From assembly GCA_964400785.1 (NCBI GenBank), contig CAYNWB010000044.1:1-18444 (forward strand): a DNA stretch of 18,444 nucleotides, given 5' to 3'. This DNA comes from CAVQGZ01 sp964400785 (GTDB lineage Bacteria > Actinomycetota > Actinomycetes > Jiangellales > Jiangellaceae). Shown piece by piece: positions 14,935 through 18,444 of this stretch (the first letter of the stretch is position 1; each line of letters opens with the position of its first letter). The notes below the pieces were generated by a model that was not told where the DNA came from, did not search any database, and saw nothing but the letters and a program-made list of their open reading frames with translations. The translations under genes were made by a program, and so were the position numbers.

Positions 14935-15432
14935 TCAGGCCTTGTCGGCCAGCCACTGGTCGTTGAAGGTCTTCTCCTGGCCGAGCTGCTCGCCGGTCTG
15001 ATCGTTCATGATGCCCTCGAGCTTGCCTCCCACCATGGGCAGGCCCACCTTGGTGTCGAAGTCGAAGCTCCACGTTGCGCTGTCGCCCGAGGCGCCGACC
15101 TCCATCGTCCCCGTGGTGCCACCAGGCACGTTCTTGACGTGGATCTCGATCGTGGCCGAGGCGGAGTCACCGGCCCGTGTCCACCTCTCCGTCGTGGTGA
15201 CGGTGTTCGTGTCGCCGATGATCTTCTTCGCCACCGATGGCAGATCGGCCGGCACGTTGCGGACGGACGTATAGGTGAACGAGTCGTCCGAGGCCTCGAA
15301 CTGGTTCCACTGCACCTCGGTGGCGCCCAGAGCGGAGTACTTGGCGTCCCAGTAGCTCTGGTCGGTCATCATCGCCCACACGGCGTCGACGCTGGCGTCG
15401 TAGGTGTAGGTGCGGGTGAACTTCTTGGACAT
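14935..15432 (-). CDS. DUF2505 family protein (SRPBCC/START-like fold)
   Basis: This 165-residue soluble protein begins MSKKFTRTYTYDASVDAVWAMM, the pattern of START/SRPBCC-fold proteins (a first strand, then a short helix with a V-[DE]-x-V-W motif), and matches my memory of actinobacterial DUF2505 proteins in length and in the central NVPADLPSVAKKIIG and ERWT segments. The fold forms a deep hydrophobic pocket that commonly binds lipids or polyketides. The specific ligand is unknown. There is no signal peptide. The start is well supported by GGGAGG six bases upstream. It lies 29 bp after the WS/DGAT acyltransferase gene and 48 bp before the DUF1232-like gene, so a role in neutral-lipid metabolism or lipid carrying is a reasonable but unproven guess. 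Confidence 0.82.
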   Translation of the reverse strand: MSKKFTRTYTYDASVDAVWAMMTDQSYWDAKYSALGATEVQWNQFEASDDSFTYTSVRNVPADLPSVAKKIIGDTNTVTTTERWTRAGDSASATIEIHVKNVPGGTTGTMEVGASGDSATWSFDFDTKVGLPMVGGKLEGIMNDQTGEQLGQEKTFNDQWLADKA

Positions 15433-15437
15433 GGGTC

Positions 15438-15443
15438 CCTCCC
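15438..15443 (-). promoter_or_regulatory. Ribosome binding site of the DUF2505 gene
   Basis: GGGAGG on the minus strand, with five bases before the ATG at 15432. It supports translation from a polycistronic message with the upstream acyltransferase gene. Confidence 0.7.
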
Positions 15444-15461
15444 CGGGTGGTTGTCGGGTGA

Positions 15462-17000
15462 CTATGGCACGCGTCCCAGAACCTCGTGCCGCATCTGCGC
15501 GAACTCCTCACCGAAGTGCTCGCCGAGTCGGTCACCGTCCGGGACGAGCCCCACGTCGGTGCCGAACCCCACGGCGACGGTGCCGTTGTAGCTGAACATG
15601 CAGATCGTCATCGGCTGGTCACCCGAGCACGGCGCCCACCCGAGCACGCCGGCCACCTCGACGCCTGCCAAGGTCATCGGTTGCCGCGGCCCGGGCACGT
15701 TGGTGAGGACGCCGACGGCCTTGTTCGCGAAGTAGTTCGTCAGCGCCGTCGCCACCGGAGTGGGAGCCTGCGCGATCGCCCGCTGTATCGAGTAGGTCAG
15801 CAGGGCCTCGTCGCTGCGCTTGATGCGCTCCATGGCCTCGTGCACCGCGGCGAGCCGGCTGCGCACGTCGTCGATGCCCAGGGGCAGCCGCAGCGCCACG
15901 ATGGCGAAGTGGTTGCCCAGCTCGCCGGACGAGTCGTCCTCCCATGGCTTGACGCTGACGGGCACCATCCACATGACCTCGTCGAGGTCGGGGTCGCCGT
16001 GCTCGCGCAGGTAGCGGGTCAAGGTGCCGGACACCGCCGCCATCAGCACGTCGTTGACGGTGGTGGCGGTGGCCCGGCCGATCTGCTTGACCTCGTCCAG
16101 CGGTATCGGGGTGGCGAACGACGCTCCCTTCGCCACGCCGGGCGTGCCACTCCAGACCGTTCGCACGCTCGGTGGCGACAGCGCGAGCTTGCCCACCGAT
16201 GCCACGTCGTTCACCATGCGGTTGTCCGACGACGAGACCAGTGCAGCGACGTCGGTGACGCGCTCCGGGCTGCGCACCAGTGCGGCAGCCAGGCTCGTGA
16301 CCGCTGCCGTCCTGTCGGTGACCCGCTCGAGGGCGACGTCGATCTCTCCGGCCGCCGCTGCCTGCACCGTGTCGACGGCCCCGGCGAAGGCGTTGGCCGC
16401 CGTCTCGCCGGTGGCCAGGGCGATGTCGACGGCTCCACGCGCGACGTTGCTCAGCGCCGACCCTGCGACAGCCAGTGGTGTGGTCGACCGCCGCAAGGCC
16501 CGCCCCACCGCGGCCGGCTTCGGCGTGTCGACGAGGTCGCACATGCCCAGAGCCACCTGCACGAGCCGCACCCCGTCGGCGATGGCGTGGTGGAATCGAG
16601 CCATCACTGCCGCCCCGCGGTCTCCGTCGGGCAGCACGAGACCGTCGATCAGGTACATCGACCACAGCGCGCGGGACTTGTCGAGGGGGACGCTGCGCTG
16701 GGCTGCGACGAAGGCCTGCAGCTCTGCCAGGGTTCCAGGCTCGTCGAGCGTCACGCGGTGGACGTGGTCGGCGACGTCGAACTCGGGGTAGTCCTGCCAG
16801 TACCAGTGCGACCCGTCCTGCTCGGGTCGACGGTGGAAGACCGGGTAGCGCTGCACCAGCCTCTCGTCGATGACAGCGTCGACCTTGGCCCAGTCCGGTA
16901 CCTCGCGAAACCACATCACGCAGTCGATGACCATGAGGCTGTTGGGCCTGTCCATGGTGAGCCACAACGCGTCCTGGACGCCCAGCCTGCTTCGCGCCAC
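15462..17000 (-). CDS. WS/DGAT family O-acyltransferase (wax ester synthase/diacylglycerol acyltransferase)
   Basis: This 512-residue enzyme transfers acyl groups from acyl-CoA to diacylglycerol or fatty alcohols, making storage triacylglycerol or wax esters at the cytoplasmic membrane. The catalytic motif HHAIADG (137-143) fits HHxxxDG. Other family marks are NDV (316-318), GNHF (362-365), VLTNVPGP (431-438) and CMFSYNG (467-473). Between the halves lies an Ala-rich helical stretch (about 178-275) that seems longer than usual, since many members have 450-480 residues in total. I chose the GTG at 17000 because AAGGAGG lies just upstream. A GTG at 17018 would add six residues but sits before that site. 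It is first in a probable operon with the DUF2505 and DUF1232-like genes and divergent from the DnaQ-UvrC gene. Substrate preference cannot be read. Confidence 0.93.
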   Translation of the reverse strand: MARSRLGVQDALWLTMDRPNSLMVIDCVMWFREVPDWAKVDAVIDERLVQRYPVFHRRPEQDGSHWYWQDYPEFDVADHVHRVTLDEPGTLAELQAFVAAQRSVPLDKSRALWSMYLIDGLVLPDGDRGAAVMARFHHAIADGVRLVQVALGMCDLVDTPKPAAVGRALRRSTTPLAVAGSALSNVARGAVDIALATGETAANAFAGAVDTVQAAAAGEIDVALERVTDRTAAVTSLAAALVRSPERVTDVAALVSSSDNRMVNDVASVGKLALSPPSVRTVWSGTPGVAKGASFATPIPLDEVKQIGRATATTVNDVLMAAVSGTLTRYLREHGDPDLDEVMWMVPVSVKPWEDDSSGELGNHFAIVALRLPLGIDDVRSRLAAVHEAMERIKRSDEALLTYSIQRAIAQAPTPVATALTNYFANKAVGVLTNVPGPRQPMTLAGVEVAGVLGWAPCSGDQPMTICMFSYNGTVAVGFGTDVGLVPDGDRLGEHFGEEFAQMRHEVLGRVP

Positions 17001-17004
17001 GGAC

Positions 17005-17011
17005 CCTCCTT
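17005..17011 (-). promoter_or_regulatory. Ribosome binding site that sets the WS/DGAT start
   Basis: AAGGAGG on the minus strand, four bases before the GTG at 17000. It lies inside the longer reading frame that would begin at 17018, so it argues for the shorter protein. Confidence 0.7.
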
Positions 17012-17123
17012 CTGTCACGGGCGGTATGGGTCGCGCCCTGAGTCATCCAATCGTCCTCGCCCACGATTGTCGACAGTGCGGCGACACCCGCGCGCGCTGC
17101 CAGGTTGTGTCCGACCCCCTGCC

Positions 17124-17129
17124 TAGCGT
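17124..17129 (+). promoter_or_regulatory. -10 hexamer, leaderless start of the DnaQ-UvrC hybrid gene
   Basis: TAGCGT fits TANNNT and is exactly seven bases before the ATG at 17137. The hexamer is identical to the one before the acyl-CoA dehydrogenase-like gene. There is no convincing Shine-Dalgarno before this ATG. Confidence 0.45.
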
Positions 17130-17136
17130 CGCAGGC

Positions 17137-18444
17137 ATGAGCGCAGCCACCGTCGCCCCACAGCGTGCGACGCCGACCCAGCAGTCTCTGGACGACCTGA
17201 GCCCGCTGCTCGTCGACACGACCTTCGTGGTGGTCGACCTCGAGACGACCGGCGGGTCGGCGAACGACTGCGCGATCACCGAGATCGGGGCGGTGAAGGT
17301 GCGCGGCGGTGAGGTACTCGGAGAGTTCCAGACCCTGGTGAACCCGGCCGGGCCGATCCCGCCCTTCATCGCGGTGCTCACCGGCATCACCGACGCCATG
17401 GTCGCGGACGCGCCGCCGGTGGCGGCGGCGGTCCCGGCCTTCCTCGAGTTCGCGCGCGGCGCCGTGCTCGTCGCTCACAACGCCGGCTTCGACGTCGGCT
17501 TTCTCAAAGCGGCCTGTGCTCGCCTGGACATCGACTGGCCGAACCCGCCGGTGCTCGACACGGTCAAGCTCGCACGCCAGGTGGTGACGCGCGACGAGGC
17601 GCCCAACGTCAAGCTGTCGACCCTGGCCCGTGTGTTCCGCACGTCCGTACAGCCGTCGCACCGGGCGCTCGACGACGCTCGCGCCACCGTGGACGTGCTG
17701 CACGGCCTTCTGGAACGCCTCGGCAACCGCGGCGTCCACACCCTGTCCGAGCTGAGCGAGTGGCAGCACCAGGTGTCTCCCGCGCAACGGGCGAAGCGTC
17801 GGCTCGCCGACGGGCTGCCCGCCGCTGCGGGCGTGTACCTGTTCCGGGACGCACAGGGGCGTGTGCTCTACGTGGGCACGTCGGGCAACCTTCGCGCCCG
17901 CGTTCGCACCTACTTCACGGCCTCCGAGACCCGGCCCCGGATGGCCGAGATGATCGCGATCGCCGAGAGCATCGACACGGTGGTCTGCCCCACCGCGATC
18001 GAGTCTCGGGTGCGGGAGCTGCGGCTCATCCACGCCCACTCCCCTGCCTACAACCGCCGCTCCAAGTACCCGGAGCGTCAGGTGTGGCTCAAGGTGACCG
18101 TCGAGCCGTTCCCACGCCTGTCGGTGGTGACCGCGGTGCGCGACGACGGCGCCGGCTACCTCGGCCCGTTCGGCAACCGGCGATCCGCAGCAGCGGCTGC
18201 CGAGGCGATCTACCGGTCGCTGCCGATCCGGCAGTGCACCACGCGCCTGCCGGTGGCGCCCTCCTCGTCACCGTGCGTGCTGGTCGACCTCGGGCGCTGC
18301 GGTGCTCCGTGCAGTGGTCGCGAGTCCCGCGAGCAGTACGCCCGCCACGTCCACGCGCTGGCGGAAGAGCGCGCCTGCGCCCTCGCCTTCGTCGGCTTTG
18401 GTGCCGCCAGCGAGGGCGGTGGTGATGTAGATGTCGCGCAGATC
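17137..18444 (+). CDS. DEDDh exonuclease fused to UvrC-like GIY-YIG nuclease (runs off the window)
   Basis: The first 436 residues are visible, with no stop before the window ends. The N-terminal part is a DnaQ-type 3'-5' exonuclease with DEDDh residues D34 and E36 (DLETTG), D119 (HNAGFDVGF), H175 and D180 (HRALDDA). The second part resembles the N-terminal half of UvrC: GIY-YIG residues Y234 and Y245 (GVYLF...LYVGTS), R253, E294 (RELRLI), then YLGPFG (341-346) and RCGAPCSG (387-394). This architecture is known in Actinobacteria (M. tuberculosis Rv2191, from memory) and is thought to act in DNA repair, like a Cho/UvrC-type incision enzyme with a proofreading-like nuclease. Full-length homologues are about 600 residues, so about 160 would be missing. 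From about residue 412 the sequence stops looking like the family and codon use weakens, as treated in the findings. Confidence 0.9.
   Translation, partial: MSAATVAPQRATPTQQSLDDLSPLLVDTTFVVVDLETTGGSANDCAITEIGAVKVRGGEVLGEFQTLVNPAGPIPPFIAVLTGITDAMVADAPPVAAAVPAFLEFARGAVLVAHNAGFDVGFLKAACARLDIDWPNPPVLDTVKLARQVVTRDEAPNVKLSTLARVFRTSVQPSHRALDDARATVDVLHGLLERLGNRGVHTLSELSEWQHQVSPAQRAKRRLADGLPAAAGVYLFRDAQGRVLYVGTSGNLRARVRTYFTASETRPRMAEMIAIAESIDTVVCPTAIESRVRELRLIHAHSPAYNRRSKYPERQVWLKVTVEPFPRLSVVTAVRDDGAGYLGPFGNRRSAAAAAEAIYRSLPIRQCTTRLPVAPSSSPCVLVDLGRCGAPCSGRESREQYARHVHALAEERACALAFVGFGAASEGGGDVDVAQI
18268..18444 (-). CDS. Possible 3' end of an SMP-30/gluconolactonase-like gene (partial)
   Basis: On the minus strand, entering from the window edge, the frame reads DLRDIYITTALAGG, then AGALFRQRVDVAG (18340-18378), and stops at 18268-18270. 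This resembles the C-terminus of SMP-30/gluconolactonase-like beta-propellers (pattern DL-x-x-[IVL]-Y-[IV]-T-T-A ... AG-x-LF-x-[IV]). Third positions in this frame are mostly G or C, while the plus frame here uses TTT, GGT, GAT and GTA, which are rare elsewhere in the window. Family resemblance ends near 18340, and the last 24 codons look like chance read-through. This overlaps the tail of the DnaQ-UvrC frame, so both cannot be ordinary genes at full length. It rests on pattern memory over about 35 residues. Confidence 0.3.
   Translation of the reverse strand, partial: DLRDIYITTALAGGTKADEGEGAGALFRQRVDVAGVLLAGLATTARSTAAPEVDQHAR

Noticed and set aside
15619..18039. Minus-strand open frame of about 800 codons spanning WS/DGAT and the DnaQ-UvrC gene
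   Set aside because: It crosses two well-supported genes in the wrong frame and has a low-complexity translation.

Overview
The window is about 18.4 kb of very GC-rich DNA, densely packed with genes. Codons are strongly G/C-biased at third positions, GTG starts are common, and several starts look leaderless. This, with the gene content (DNA topoisomerase IV beside a DUF7455-type zinc-ribbon protein, a WS/DGAT acyltransferase, a DUF2505 protein and a DnaQ-UvrC hybrid nuclease), points to the chromosome of a high-GC Actinomycetes bacterium. I cannot fix the genus from sequence alone. No rRNA, tRNA, transposase, integrase, phage gene or CRISPR array was seen, and there is no gene-free stretch longer than 300 bases.

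Layout. 1-138 holds three 22-bp hairpin repeats with an exact 32-bp period, downstream of an AqpZ-type aquaporin (139-903, minus). An acyl-CoA dehydrogenase-like gene (952-1995, minus) lies just upstream of the aquaporin. The topoisomerase IV genes face each other: parC (2083-4542, plus) and parE (4555-6648, minus), with 12 bp between their stop codons. Divergent from parE are a 69-residue DUF7455-type zinc-ribbon protein (6847-7056) and a DUF456 membrane protein (7081-7560). A tightly overlapped minus-strand operon follows. In order of transcription it encodes a secreted LolA/RseB-like protein (9374-10435), an ABC ATPase (8445-9377) and an ABC-2 permease (7586-8458). Divergent from it is glucose-6-phosphate isomerase pgi (10521-12158), followed by a seven-segment membrane protein fused to an extracellular PI-PLC-like domain (12192-14363). 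A 52-nt hairpin containing the stop codons of both flanking genes separates this from a convergent minus-strand operon of WS/DGAT (15462-17000), DUF2505 (14935-15432) and a small DUF1232-like protein (14410-14886). The window ends in an incomplete DEDDh exonuclease/UvrC-like GIY-YIG gene (17137 onward, plus).

How the genes work together. Most of the region is chromosomal housekeeping: chromosome decatenation (ParC/ParE), glycolysis (Pgi) and nucleic-acid repair (DnaQ-UvrC hybrid). Mixed in are envelope and lipid functions: a water channel, a LolA-like/ABC export unit, a PI-PLC-like ectoenzyme, and triacylglycerol or wax ester synthesis with a lipid-binding-fold partner. Four genes share the same start architecture, a TANNNT hexamer exactly seven bases before the start codon, which suggests leaderless transcription and was used to choose two of the starts. 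The last 60-100 bases look unlike the expected continuation of the DnaQ-UvrC gene. They read better on the opposite strand as the end of an SMP-30/gluconolactonase-like protein, so a rearrangement or misassembly at the window edge is possible.

I found no convincing entirely new defence or mobile system. The most promising oddities are the hairpin array, the membrane-PLC fusion, the LolA-like/ABC unit, the shared-stop hairpin and the strand switch at the end.
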